Source: DATAEK01 sp036258055 (GTDB lineage: Bacteria > Acidobacteriota > Vicinamibacteria > Vicinamibacterales > 2-12-FULL-66-21). From it: 41,923 nucleotides of DNA. This document shows, in pieces, positions 25,246 through 32,622 of this stretch. Where the stretch lies: NCBI GenBank assembly GCA_036258055.1, contig DATAEK010000172.1:1-41923 (forward strand), written 5' to 3'. Under the pieces are notes generated by a model. That model had not been told where the DNA came from. It ran no database searches and worked only from the letters and a program-made list of their open reading frames with translations. The translations under genes were made by a program, and so were the position numbers. How positions within the stretch are numbered: the first letter of the stretch is position 1; each line of letters opens with the position of its first letter.

Positions 25246-25683
25246 TTATTCAGTCAGGACCTTGTCGGACCACTGGACGAGACTGACGAATACCGTCGGG
25301 TTCGCGAAGGTGGCGTTCTTTCCCGCAAGATCCGATTCGAGGACCCCACGGGCCCTCGCGCACGCTCCTCAAACGTGGATTGGAATCTTCTTCTCGACGA
25401 CTTTCGCGAGCGCCTCCGAGAGGGGCGGCCAGCCTACTGGAATCACGGAGTTCGCCACGACGGTGCGCATGATGGACACCGCTTCGCCCAGCAGAAAGAT
25501 CTGAACCTCGTGGCCGCCCTCGGCAAACGCGTTGGCGTGGTGAAACGGAAATGAGGCCTGTGTCGGGTCGGCCGATCCCCACGCGCCTTTGATGAGCAGC
25601 TTCATCTTCGGTGCGGCCTGGGCCGATGGTGACAGTGCGAGAGCCGGCATGCCGAGCAGCAACGACAGGAATCTGCGTCTCAT
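25246..25683 (-). CDS. DsrE-family protein, candidate selenoprotein with in-frame TGA (UxxC)
   Basis: The 145-codon frame runs from ATG 25683 (Shine-Dalgarno GAGGAG) to TAA 25246-25248 with one internal TGA at codon 105 (25369-25371). A signal peptide (MRRRFLSLLLGMPALALSPSAQA) precedes a DsrE/TusD-like domain: KMKLLIKGAWGSADPTQ, then HEVQIFLLGEAVSIM and VEKKIPIHV. The TGA follows, then GACARARGVLESDLAGKN and TVFVSLVQWSDKVLTE. DsrE proteins normally have Cys-x-x-Cys-x-x-(A)RG here, so the TGA replaces the first Cys. The C-terminal part still reads as good family sequence, and the next gene begins 1 bp after TAA. Selenocysteine insertion is the best reading. The alternative is a nonsense mutation or sequencing error, which would end the protein at 104 residues. 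An ATG at 25701 overlapping the previous stop is also possible. Confidence 0.7.
25338..25358 (-). promoter_or_regulatory. SECIS-like hairpin downstream of the in-frame TGA
   Basis: Reading the minus strand, CGAGGGCCC (25358-25350), loop GTG (25349-25347) and GGGTCCTCG (25346-25338) form a 9-bp stem with one G-U pair. The stem starts 11 nt after the TGA, and the loop guanine is nucleotide 20 after it. Bacterial SECIS elements typically have a small loop with G in its first two positions, about 16-37 nt after UGA. Coding and structure coexist, as required. Confidence 0.6.
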
Positions 25684-25697
25684 TGGACTCTCCTCGT

Positions 25698-26018
25698 TCA
25701 TGAGGACGCGGCGGCCGCCGCCTGGGCCTGCCGCCGTCTCTTCTCCTCGCCTGGCGCGACCTGCGGCGCGCCGGCAATCGTCACGATCCCCCAACCCAGC
25801 CCCGGCAGCTCGTTGCACCACCGGATTTCGCCGGTGTCCGGATCCAGCCGGTACAAGCGCCCGCGAGAGGATGCGAAGAGATCGCCGCCCTGCAATGTCA
25901 CGTTGACGAAGTCCGAGCCCTTCAGATCGGTGGTCCACTGCGTCTCGCCGGTGGTGCGATCAATCGCGATAACCTTCCCCTTGATGCCGACGAAAATCGT
26001 CTCTTCTCGAGATGACAT
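25698..26018 (-). CDS. Mini PQQ-like beta-propeller protein (about two blades)
   Basis: This 106-residue protein carries PQQ/pyrrolo-quinoline-type propeller strands: ETIFVGIKGKVIAIDRTTGETQWTTDLKG, then GGDLFASSRGRLYRLDPDTGEIRWCNELPG. Each has the A-x-D-x-x-T-G-x-x-x-W signature. Full propellers need six to eight blades, so this must oligomerise, cap another protein or be a remnant. A charged Ala/Gln/Arg tail (EEKRRRQAQAAAAASS) ends it. There is no signal peptide. GGAGG lies before the ATG. The stop overlaps an in-frame ATG of the DsrE-like gene (ATGA), so it belongs to the same operon. Confidence 0.75.
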   Translation of the reverse strand: MSSREETIFVGIKGKVIAIDRTTGETQWTTDLKGSDFVNVTLQGGDLFASSRGRLYRLDPDTGEIRWCNELPGLGWGIVTIAGAPQVAPGEEKRRRQAQAAAAASS

Positions 26019-26054
26019 CGGGATCCTCCAAGACCTTCAGCTGTACACCGACGA

Positions 26055-27284
26055 TCAGCGCACGGGCACGGGGAGCCCAGGGATCTGCAACCGCTGATCC
26101 ATGCAGCTGATCTTGCCGCGCGCGCCGACGGGGCCGCCCGAGTTGATCTCGCCGACGCTGTTCGGGGAATTGTCGCGCCGGTTGCCGTCGGAGTTGGCGA
26201 CGCAGAATGTCTTCTCGAAGAGGACCGGGCTGGTCGGCAGCTCGAGGATGTGATTGTCGCCGTAGGACGGATCGGCGGAGTTGCGCAGGCCGGCCGCATT
26301 CGGCGGGTTCCTGAAGATCTCGATCACCTGACGATCCTTGGTCACGACCACGATGGCGTTGCGCTCGTTGGCCGCGTTCCAGATATTGCCGGCTTTGTCG
26401 AGAGCGAAGCCGTCGGTCCCCTCGAGGGCAACGTGCTGCACGAAGATGTTCTCGAGGCACAGCGTATTCGGCGTGAACGTCGTGTCGCAGCCGGTCGGGC
26501 TGATCAGATCGCCCTGGCGGTCGAACTGTGCCCGCCAGATCGCCCCGCGCGCAGTGTCGGCGATGAACAGGTCTCCCTGATGATTGAACGCCACACCGTT
26601 GGCGACGAGATCCTGACCGCCCGCGGGCGTCACCGTGGTTGGCGTCGCGCTCGCGGGAACAGAGATCGTCAATGTGCCGGGGGGGAACGAACGCGCCTGA
26701 CGACCCACGCCGTCGCCCGTGATCGTGGCGCCGAGCGCGGTGCTGTTTCGCATCGGCTGAATGCGGAAGACCTCCTTCACGGATGCAGACGGAGAGATCC
26801 TCCACACCCGACCCTGGCCAGTCGTCCCATCACCCGTCCACAGGTTGCCGTCGCGATCGAACGCGAGGCCGTTGGTGCCCGGCACGCCCGAAACGAACGG
26901 CGTCACGGGATCCATGTTCGCGCTGGTCAGGCGCCACACCACGCCACCCTGATTGGCATCGGCGATGTAGAAGCTGCCGTTGCTGTCGCGAGTGATGCCG
27001 GATGGATTGCACCCGGGTGCGGCGTTGGGGATGGAGCCAACCTGCACGGGTGTGACCGGCGCGCCACCACCGGATGGCACATCGATGCGCCACAACGGAC
27101 AGCGGGCCGGCGACGCAGCCCGTCCGGTCGTGTACAGCGCACCGTTGTCGTCGCTGGTCAGGCCCTCTATTGCCAGCGGTGTGATGCTGACAGTGGTGAA
27201 GCTGACATTGTCGGGGAATTGCCCGTTTCCGTGCGCGGTCCCAGTCACCAGAAGTGCCGCCACCACAACGGTCGCAGGTCTCAT
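26055..27284 (-). CDS. Secreted NHL/SMP-30-like beta-propeller protein
   Basis: This is 409 residues from ATG 27284, chosen for the strong GAGGAGGAG Shine-Dalgarno and the signal peptide (RPATVVVAALLVTGTAHG) that follows. The propeller blades carry repeated D-x-x-G-x-(L/F)-x-(T/I)-(G/A)-D motifs: SDDNGALYTTG, RDSNGSFYIAD, FDRDGNLWTGDG, FNHQGDLFIADTARG and LDKAGNIWNAANERN. Four cysteines near the C-terminus (TTFTPNTLCLEN, KTFCVAN, KISCMDQ) could form disulfides, fitting a periplasmic location. No catalytic residues can be named. It is the first gene of the unit with the mini-PQQ, DsrE-like and DUF4350 genes. Confidence 0.82.
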   Translation of the reverse strand: MRPATVVVAALLVTGTAHGNGQFPDNVSFTTVSITPLAIEGLTSDDNGALYTTGRAASPARCPLWRIDVPSGGGAPVTPVQVGSIPNAAPGCNPSGITRDSNGSFYIADANQGGVVWRLTSANMDPVTPFVSGVPGTNGLAFDRDGNLWTGDGTTGQGRVWRISPSASVKEVFRIQPMRNSTALGATITGDGVGRQARSFPPGTLTISVPASATPTTVTPAGGQDLVANGVAFNHQGDLFIADTARGAIWRAQFDRQGDLISPTGCDTTFTPNTLCLENIFVQHVALEGTDGFALDKAGNIWNAANERNAIVVVTKDRQVIEIFRNPPNAAGLRNSADPSYGDNHILELPTSPVLFEKTFCVANSDGNRRDNSPNSVGEINSGGPVGARGKISCMDQRLQIPGLPVPVR

Positions 27285-27500
27285 CGCTCCTCCTCGGATG
27301 CTGCCCCCAAGTACCGACTTGTCGATCGATGCGCCGCGCAGCGCTGGCGCCCCGCTCGCGTGAGGGGAGCCTATATTCCTACTGAATGGCTTGCGCGCCA
27401 AATGACGTTTTTCGCTGAAGCTGCCCCGTGATTAGCTGCCTCGCAATTGAGGAGGAGTCGAAGGGCACGGCTTGTGCACTTCCCGAGATCGGAGGACTTT

Positions 27501-28376
27501 ATGGCCGTGTTGCTGCGCGTGCTGCCGCTCGTCGTGCTCGGAGCCACTCTCGGAGCCACGCAACAACGTGGCGTCCTGACCAGAATCAGCCTCAACCCGA
27601 ATCCCGTCAGCGCCGGAACGCCGGTCACGGCCACCGCGACGGGGACGAATCCGTGCGGCGCCGTCTTCATCGATTGGGGCGACGGCACGGCGATCACCTA
27701 TCCAATCTCCACTCTGCCTGCTACGCAGACGCATACGTACAGCGGGGGTGGCCGTTTCTCGGTCCTCGCCAAAGGGATGGGCAACTGCGACGGTGAAGTG
27801 AAGGCAACGATCGACGTCGCTGGCCCGCCGGCTCCCCCGCCACCGCCGGCATCAGCGGCCACGATCACGTCGGTCGACCTCACGCCCGCGTCGCCAGTCG
27901 TGCGCCGCCCCGTCGACATCGCCGTGAAAGGACTCGGCGCCTGCAGCTTCACCGTTGATTTCGGCGACGGCAATTCGCAGGAGGAAACGGGCACGCTGCC
28001 ACGAACGGTGAGGCACACCTACGCCGTGGCGGACACCTACGTCATGGTCGTGCGTCCAGCGGCTCCCTGCACCGGAAAGTTCACCCAGAAGATCGCGGTC
28101 GGAACGGAACCACTGCGGCCGCAGCTGACAGGAATCAATGTCTCGCCCACCCGTACAACGGCGGGACAGCCGGTCACGATCGACATCAACGGCGGCGGTA
28201 CCTGCAGCTACAGGATCGACTTTGGCGATGGGAATGACGAAAAGCGATCTCGACCGCTGCCCGATCGCGTGCGGCACAACTACCCGGCACCCGATACCTA
28301 CACGATCGTGGTGAACGCAGAGCCGCCATGCTCCGGCAACGCACGCGCCACGCTCGTCATCCGGCCCCGGCGCTGA
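27501..28376 (+). CDS. Secreted protein with three PKD-like domains
   Basis: This 291-residue protein starts at ATG 27501 with GGAGG 5 nt upstream. A signal peptide (AVLLRVLPLVVLGATLGA) precedes three PKD-like Ig-fold repeats of about 85 residues. Each has a D/W-x-GDG turn (IDWGDGT, VDFGDGN, IDFGDGN) and a H-x-Y-x-x-x-(D/G)-x-Y/F strand (HTYSGGGRF, HTYAVADTY, HNYPAPDTY). A proline linker (PPAPPPPPASA) separates repeats 1 and 2. Each repeat has a Cys pair 42-44 residues apart (52/96, 148/190, 235/277), probably an intradomain disulfide. PKD domains mediate binding at the cell surface. It is convergent with the TonB receptor gene, 4 bp away. Confidence 0.85.
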   Translation: MAVLLRVLPLVVLGATLGATQQRGVLTRISLNPNPVSAGTPVTATATGTNPCGAVFIDWGDGTAITYPISTLPATQTHTYSGGGRFSVLAKGMGNCDGEVKATIDVAGPPAPPPPPASAATITSVDLTPASPVVRRPVDIAVKGLGACSFTVDFGDGNSQEETGTLPRTVRHTYAVADTYVMVVRPAAPCTGKFTQKIAVGTEPLRPQLTGINVSPTRTTAGQPVTIDINGGGTCSYRIDFGDGNDEKRSRPLPDRVRHNYPAPDTYTIVVNAEPPCSGNARATLVIRPRR

Positions 28377-28380
28377 GGGA

Positions 28381-31113
28381 TCAGAAACTCACGTTCATGC
28401 CGAACGTGATCCGCCGCAGCCCATTGGCCTGCGTCGGCCTCAGGAAAAACGGTGAGGTGATGATGCCGCTGAATCCCGTGTAGACCGGCTGGTTCCACAG
28501 ATTGTTGATGTTCATCGTCAGGTTCAACCGGTAGCGGGGCGTCGTTTGTGCGGCGGTGGGGTTGACCGTCAGGCCGGCGGGCGAGCCCATGATCTGCACG
28601 CCGCCGCCAGACGTCACCGTCTTCTTGCCAAGCGTGAACGAGTAGCCGATGGATGCCGACGTGTTCCAGGTCGAGACCGTTCGCTCGGAGTTGCGGCCCA
28701 CCCCGGCGGGACGGTCGTTGAACACCAAGTCACCGTTGTCATCGGTTCCGGTACGGATCGTCAATGGCGGCGCGGATGACCCCGCCACGCCGAGGCGCGC
28801 CGACAGGTTCCGCAGCGCAGTGCTGGTCACGGCGAGATGCATGTTGTGGCGCCGATCGAACGCCGCTGGGCCCCACTCGTTCGCCAGGATGATGCTCGCC
28901 GGGATGACGAACGCGCCGTCCGTGTTGTCGAAGTTTTGACCGTAGGTGTAGAAACCGGCGACCGTCAGGCCGCGGTTCCACTGAAAGCGCGGCCCGGTCG
29001 TGGCGGCCGGCCCGCCGCCGGCCATCACGAACATCATGGGACCGCCGTTCATGATCATCGGCCCGCCGGGGCCGGGCGCTGACGGCCCTGCCCGCGGCGC
29101 TAGCGGACCCAGGTTGATGTTGGCTGACGCATTCACCGTGTGCTGATGGCCTCGGGCATCGGACGTGGCCAAGACGACGTTGGCGAAGTCGGGATCGGGC
29201 CGCACCCCGTTGATCGGCGTGTTGAGATTGCGTCCGGTCAGGAGCGCGTAGCGATAGCTGTAGGTATAGAGCACATTCGTGCTCACCCGGCGGCTGATGG
29301 TTTGCGCGATGCCGGCGCTCAGGCGCTGCGAATACGCCATGTCCCGATTGTCCGCGAGCAGGTACCGGTTGGTGGGCGGCGAGGTCCCCACGTCTCCCGG
29401 ATCCGGGAACGACGGATTGACGATGTTCAGTTCGCGCTGGCGGACGCCATCGACCTGCAGGGTCTGTGCGTAGGTTCCGGTCGAAAGCCAGTCGTAGAAC
29501 ATGCCCCAGCTTCCGCGCAACGTCGTCTTTCCGGTCTTGAAGGGCGCCCAGGTGAATCCGACTCGCGGTGCGAAGTTCAGCAGGTCTGGCACGTGCGTCT
29601 GCGCTTCGTAGCGAACGCCGCCGGTCACCGTGAGGTTCTTGCGGATCTTGATGTCGTCCTGAATGTAGAGGCCGCCCTGCACGTTCGAATAGCTGAAGCG
29701 GGGATCCCCGAGCCGGCGGCTGTAGCTGCGTGGCGTCCTCGCATCGAAGGCATCGAGGCTCGCGAAGGTGTAGGTCCCGAGATAGTTACTGTTCGAATCG
29801 GTATTGAATTGATTCGCCTGGACTTCAATGCCCGTGCGCATCGAGTGGATGCCGCGAACATAATCGAGATCCGAATTGAACCAGTAGGTACGCGAGTGCG
29901 TTCCGCCACTCCGCTGCGCGCCGCCGCTCGTGAACGCGTCGTTGACGATGATCGTCGGGGTTTCGACGGCAGACCGCGCCTCAGAGTCGCTGCCAAAGAT
30001 GGACAGCCGCGTGTTGAGCACGAACCGCCGCCCGATGGGTCCGTTCTGCTGGACGAACACACCGAAAGAGCGGTCTTCGGAAGTAAAGGCGCGTTCGGGC
30101 AGATCGTACGCACCGATCCCGACGTTGCCCCTGCTGAATCGCGACCCCTGGACGTTGAACCGCAGGACCTGATCCCGCGTGAGCGCGTAGTCGACGCCAC
30201 CTGAGAAGAAGTAGTTGTCGGCGGAGCTCTTTACCGGAATATCAGTGGCGACCTGGCCGAGCGGCGTCGCCGCATAGAGCACCGGCGTCGTGTAGCTGTC
30301 CTGGCCGTTGAAGTTGACGTTGAAGGAGGCGCGCTCGCTGAGCAGCGTCCCGCTCAGCCCGAGGCCGTATTGCCAGCTCTGCGACGGAGGTGTGCTGTCC
30401 ACGAGCGGGTTCTCGCCGTCCATCGCACTGTCGTAGAAACCCGAACGCAGGTTGCCCCTGACCGGCCCGACGCCCGGTTGGGTCAGAATCTCGATGCGCA
30501 GTTCGCCGGCGAAGTGCACTTCCGGCGCGAACTGATCGCGTGTGATACGAATCGATTTGATGAGCGCCTTCGGTGGCAGGTCGCGTCCCTCGAAGCTGTC
30601 GATCAGGATCTTCGCATCCGGCCCGGCGATATCCAGCAGTTGCCGGCGGAGCTCGTCGGGATCGTCCGACAGCGCATCGATCTGCTCCCGCGTCAACACC
30701 GTTCCGAACGTCACGTCACGATCCGAGGCCGCCTGCTGGCGATCGCGCTCGACGGTCACCGACGACTGCACGCGATCGATCGGCAGCACGACGACTTGTT
30801 TGTTATCGCCCGCACGGATCCGCACGTCGCCTATCGTGCGCGTCTGAAAGCCGGAGAACTCCGCCGTGATCGAGTAGCGGCCAGGAGCGAGGTTCTCGAA
30901 TTTCACCTGGCCCTGCGGGCTGGTCGACGCCGGCGGAATGACCGTGGCCTTGTTGGACGCCTCGGCGCCGGCGACGGTCACCGTCGCTCCCGGCAGCACG
31001 CCACGGGTCTCATCGACCACGGTCACCTGCAGGGTGGCGTCCTTGCCCGCCTGTGCAACGAGCGATGTTGAGAGCAGGCCGGTCAGGCAAAGAATCAGCG
31101 CAGCGCGAATCAT
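28381..31113 (-). CDS. TonB-dependent receptor with N-terminal carboxypeptidase regulatory-like domain
   Basis: This 910-residue outer-membrane receptor has a signal peptide (MIRAALILCLTGLLSTSLVAQ). A carboxypeptidase-regulatory-like Ig domain follows (about 25-115; TLQVTVVDETRGVLPGATVTV, then FENLAPGRYSITAEFSGF). A plug domain spans about 120-235 and a long beta-barrel follows, ending in the aromatic residue of NVSF. This architecture (CarboxypepD_reg-plug-barrel) is expanded in Acidobacteriota. A Gly/Pro/Met-rich loop (PGPGGPMIMNGGPMMF, about 690-705) is probably extracellular and could bind metal, which is speculative. The substrate is unknown. The gene follows a secreted partner gene across a tandem repeat. 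Confidence 0.9.
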   Translation of the reverse strand: MIRAALILCLTGLLSTSLVAQAGKDATLQVTVVDETRGVLPGATVTVAGAEASNKATVIPPASTSPQGQVKFENLAPGRYSITAEFSGFQTRTIGDVRIRAGDNKQVVVLPIDRVQSSVTVERDRQQAASDRDVTFGTVLTREQIDALSDDPDELRRQLLDIAGPDAKILIDSFEGRDLPPKALIKSIRITRDQFAPEVHFAGELRIEILTQPGVGPVRGNLRSGFYDSAMDGENPLVDSTPPSQSWQYGLGLSGTLLSERASFNVNFNGQDSYTTPVLYAATPLGQVATDIPVKSSADNYFFSGGVDYALTRDQVLRFNVQGSRFSRGNVGIGAYDLPERAFTSEDRSFGVFVQQNGPIGRRFVLNTRLSIFGSDSEARSAVETPTIIVNDAFTSGGAQRSGGTHSRTYWFNSDLDYVRGIHSMRTGIEVQANQFNTDSNSNYLGTYTFASLDAFDARTPRSYSRRLGDPRFSYSNVQGGLYIQDDIKIRKNLTVTGGVRYEAQTHVPDLLNFAPRVGFTWAPFKTGKTTLRGSWGMFYDWLSTGTYAQTLQVDGVRQRELNIVNPSFPDPGDVGTSPPTNRYLLADNRDMAYSQRLSAGIAQTISRRVSTNVLYTYSYRYALLTGRNLNTPINGVRPDPDFANVVLATSDARGHQHTVNASANINLGPLAPRAGPSAPGPGGPMIMNGGPMMFVMAGGGPAATTGPRFQWNRGLTVAGFYTYGQNFDNTDGAFVIPASIILANEWGPAAFDRRHNMHLAVTSTALRNLSARLGVAGSSAPPLTIRTGTDDNGDLVFNDRPAGVGRNSERTVSTWNTSASIGYSFTLGKKTVTSGGGVQIMGSPAGLTVNPTAAQTTPRYRLNLTMNINNLWNQPVYTGFSGIITSPFFLRPTQANGLRRITFGMNVSF

Positions 31114-31139
31114 GATGTACCCATCTTTTTTCAGTGCTC

Positions 31140-31204
31140 GCGGGGCCCCACCCCCGCTCGCTCTCGCTCGGCGGCTTCGCGCCTCGCTCGGGCCGCAGGC
31201 GCTC
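31140..31204 (+). repeat. Dispersed GC-rich repeat, copy 2 (tandem unit A)
   Basis: Core GCGGGGCCCCACCCCCGC (31140-31157) is followed by 47 bp ending GGCGCTC. It aligns without gaps to the copy at 7306-7370. Unit A starts with GTGCTC at 31134 and repeats 75 bp later as unit B. It lies between two co-directional minus-strand genes. Confidence 0.8.
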
Positions 31205-31214
31205 CTTAGTGCTC

Positions 31215-31273
31215 GCGGGGCCCCACCCGCTCTCGCTCAGCGGTTTCGCGCCTCGCTCAGGCTACAGGCGCTA
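31215..31273 (+). repeat. Dispersed GC-rich repeat, copy 3 (tandem unit B)
   Basis: This is a second tandem unit, slightly shorter: GCGGGGCCCCACCC lacks a few C/GCTC bases, then CGGTTTCGCGCCTCGCTCAGG matches unit A with point changes. Its end, GGCGCTAC, supplies the TAG stop codon of the minus-strand gene at 31271. Confidence 0.75.
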
Positions 31274-32371
31274 CTTCACCGGCTCGAACTTCTTCTGATC
31301 GAGCTTGGCGTTGATCCGAAACCGATCGAACGTTGTTTCTTCTGTCGTTTCTGCCCCGATGGCGCGGCGGAGCCTGAACGGAAGCTTCAAGCCGTCGACA
31401 TCGCGATAATCCGCGAAGTACAGACGCTGCTCGATGGGCGTCGCCTGCGCTTTCGCGCGCACCGCGAGGACCTCCTTCGAATACTTGTCCATTTCCTCTT
31501 TGGGTGCGTCCTTCGGCGGCGCCGGCGGTCCTGCGACGACAACCGCGCCGGGCGCGACCGACGACGGCGGTGGCTGCCCCGGCACCGTTACGATGACGTT
31601 GGTCGGCGGCGTCGTCCAACTCACCATGACTGGCAGACGCGTCTCGCTGTTGATGAACAGGCGCAGCGTGAAGTTGCCTTCGCCCTTAGCGTCGAGGACG
31701 TCCGCACGTCCCTGCGGCGCCTCGGCCACGGCCGCGTAGGAAAACGTCAGGGGATATGCGGTCGAAGCGCCAAAGAGCCCCAGCGCGAGCCGGGTGTAGT
31801 CCTGCTTCACCGAGAGCAGCCTGGCGCGGCGGGGATCCATCGCCGGCCCTCGTCCCCCGGACATTCGTCCGCCGGCGGCCATATCTCCTGGAGGCGGGGC
31901 ACCTGCTGCGGCGGCTGGCGGCGTCGGCCTTCCTTGAGACGGCGCCACTGGCGCCGCTCCCGGCGGACCGCCCGGCCCCGTTGGGACGGTGGGTGGCGGA
32001 ATCTGAATCAAGGTGTCGCCATTGAATCCAGACGATGTCGGATCCGTGTCCTCCGCCGGGAACTCGTCGGCGCGGACGTATTTGTTCGGCAGCTCTATCA
32101 GGATCTCGAACTCAATCGGAACCAGGTTGTTGCCCCGCACTCGCTTGGTTCGCCCGGACGCGATCAGGGTCTTGAGGTCCGCGAGCTTGTCCCCGCCAAG
32201 TGCCTTGCGGGCGTCGGCCAGCACCTGCTCCGCCTTCTTGACGGACTCTGGGCTTGGAGCCGGAGTGGGAGCCTGCGGCGGCTGAACGACGGGCGTCTGT
32301 GCAAGCACGATTGCCGTTGCGCCGATGGCGACCATCTGGGCTGCGACCGAAACACCGCGAACTGCCACCAT
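31271..32371 (-). CDS. Secreted protein of unknown function paired with the TonB receptor
   Basis: This 366-residue protein has a signal peptide (VAVRGVSVAAQMVAIGATAIVLAQ). An amphipathic segment follows (ESVKKAEQVLADARKALGGDKLADLKTLIASGRTKRV), then strands that suggest a LolA/LolB-like half-barrel lipoprotein-carrier fold (VPIEFEILIELPNKYVRADEF, and later FTLRLFINSETRLPVMVSW and LPFRLRRAIGAETTEETTFDRFRIN). A Pro/Gly/Ala-rich insert of about 60 residues lies in the middle (about 125-180), with a shorter Pro-rich loop near 255-285. The fold call is inference. GAGG lies 7 nt before the ATG. The TonB receptor follows 158 bp downstream, so the two may act together in uptake. Confidence 0.7.
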   Translation of the reverse strand: MVAVRGVSVAAQMVAIGATAIVLAQTPVVQPPQAPTPAPSPESVKKAEQVLADARKALGGDKLADLKTLIASGRTKRVRGNNLVPIEFEILIELPNKYVRADEFPAEDTDPTSSGFNGDTLIQIPPPTVPTGPGGPPGAAPVAPSQGRPTPPAAAAGAPPPGDMAAGGRMSGGRGPAMDPRRARLLSVKQDYTRLALGLFGASTAYPLTFSYAAVAEAPQGRADVLDAKGEGNFTLRLFINSETRLPVMVSWTTPPTNVIVTVPGQPPPSSVAPGAVVVAGPPAPPKDAPKEEMDKYSKEVLAVRAKAQATPIEQRLYFADYRDVDGLKLPFRLRRAIGAETTEETTFDRFRINAKLDQKKFEPVK

Positions 32372-32478
32372 GCGTGGGCCTCGCAGAGACTGCCAAATGG
32401 ACGATCCTGACGCTGTTCTTCCCAGGTCAGCCGAGCTATGCGCACCCCTACGGCGGCAGTAGGAACGAACGGGCTCTA

Positions 32479-32493
32479 AGTGACCCAGTCACT
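32479..32493. promoter_or_regulatory. Palindromic candidate operator AGTGAC-CCA-GTCACT
   Basis: This is a perfect 6+3+6 dyad in the leader of the minus-strand TonB-partner gene, 108 bp before its ATG and about 50 bp downstream of the candidate -10. It has the size of a homodimeric regulator site. The regulator is not in the window. Confidence 0.4.
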
Positions 32494-32540
32494 CACACAA
32501 ATAAGAAGGAGGCTGGCGACATTGGTGTGTGGCCGGCGTG

Positions 32541-32564
32541 ATTATAAGCCTCATCTGGGAGGCT
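32541..32564 (-). promoter_or_regulatory. Candidate promoter with an inverted repeat abutting the -10
   Basis: On the minus strand, TATAAT (32546-32541) is a perfect -10. The 18 bp just upstream are the inverted repeat AGCCTC-CCAGAT-GAGGCT (32564-32547), which fills the -35/-10 spacer. A 17-bp spacer would put a poor -35 (TACGCA) next to it. The dyad in the spacer suggests a regulated promoter for the TonB-partner operon. Confidence 0.45.
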
Positions 32565-32622
32565 GCGTAGGACACGTAGACAACCCCGCCTTCCCCGCTC
32601 GCCGCGGAGGGCGCGGCAGTAA

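Noticed and set aside
25369..25683. DsrE-like gene as a simple truncated 104-residue protein or pseudogene
   Set aside because: The sequence after the TGA keeps family motifs, the final stop is 1 bp from the next gene, and a SECIS-like hairpin is present. Still possible if selenocysteine genes are absent.
31134..31273. CRISPR array
   Set aside because: Only two adjacent units without spacers, and the unit sequence recurs singly elsewhere; this is a dispersed repeat.
30938..32410. 490-codon plus-strand frame over the TonB-partner gene
   Set aside because: Antisense shadow that includes the dispersed repeats; Arg-rich with no family.
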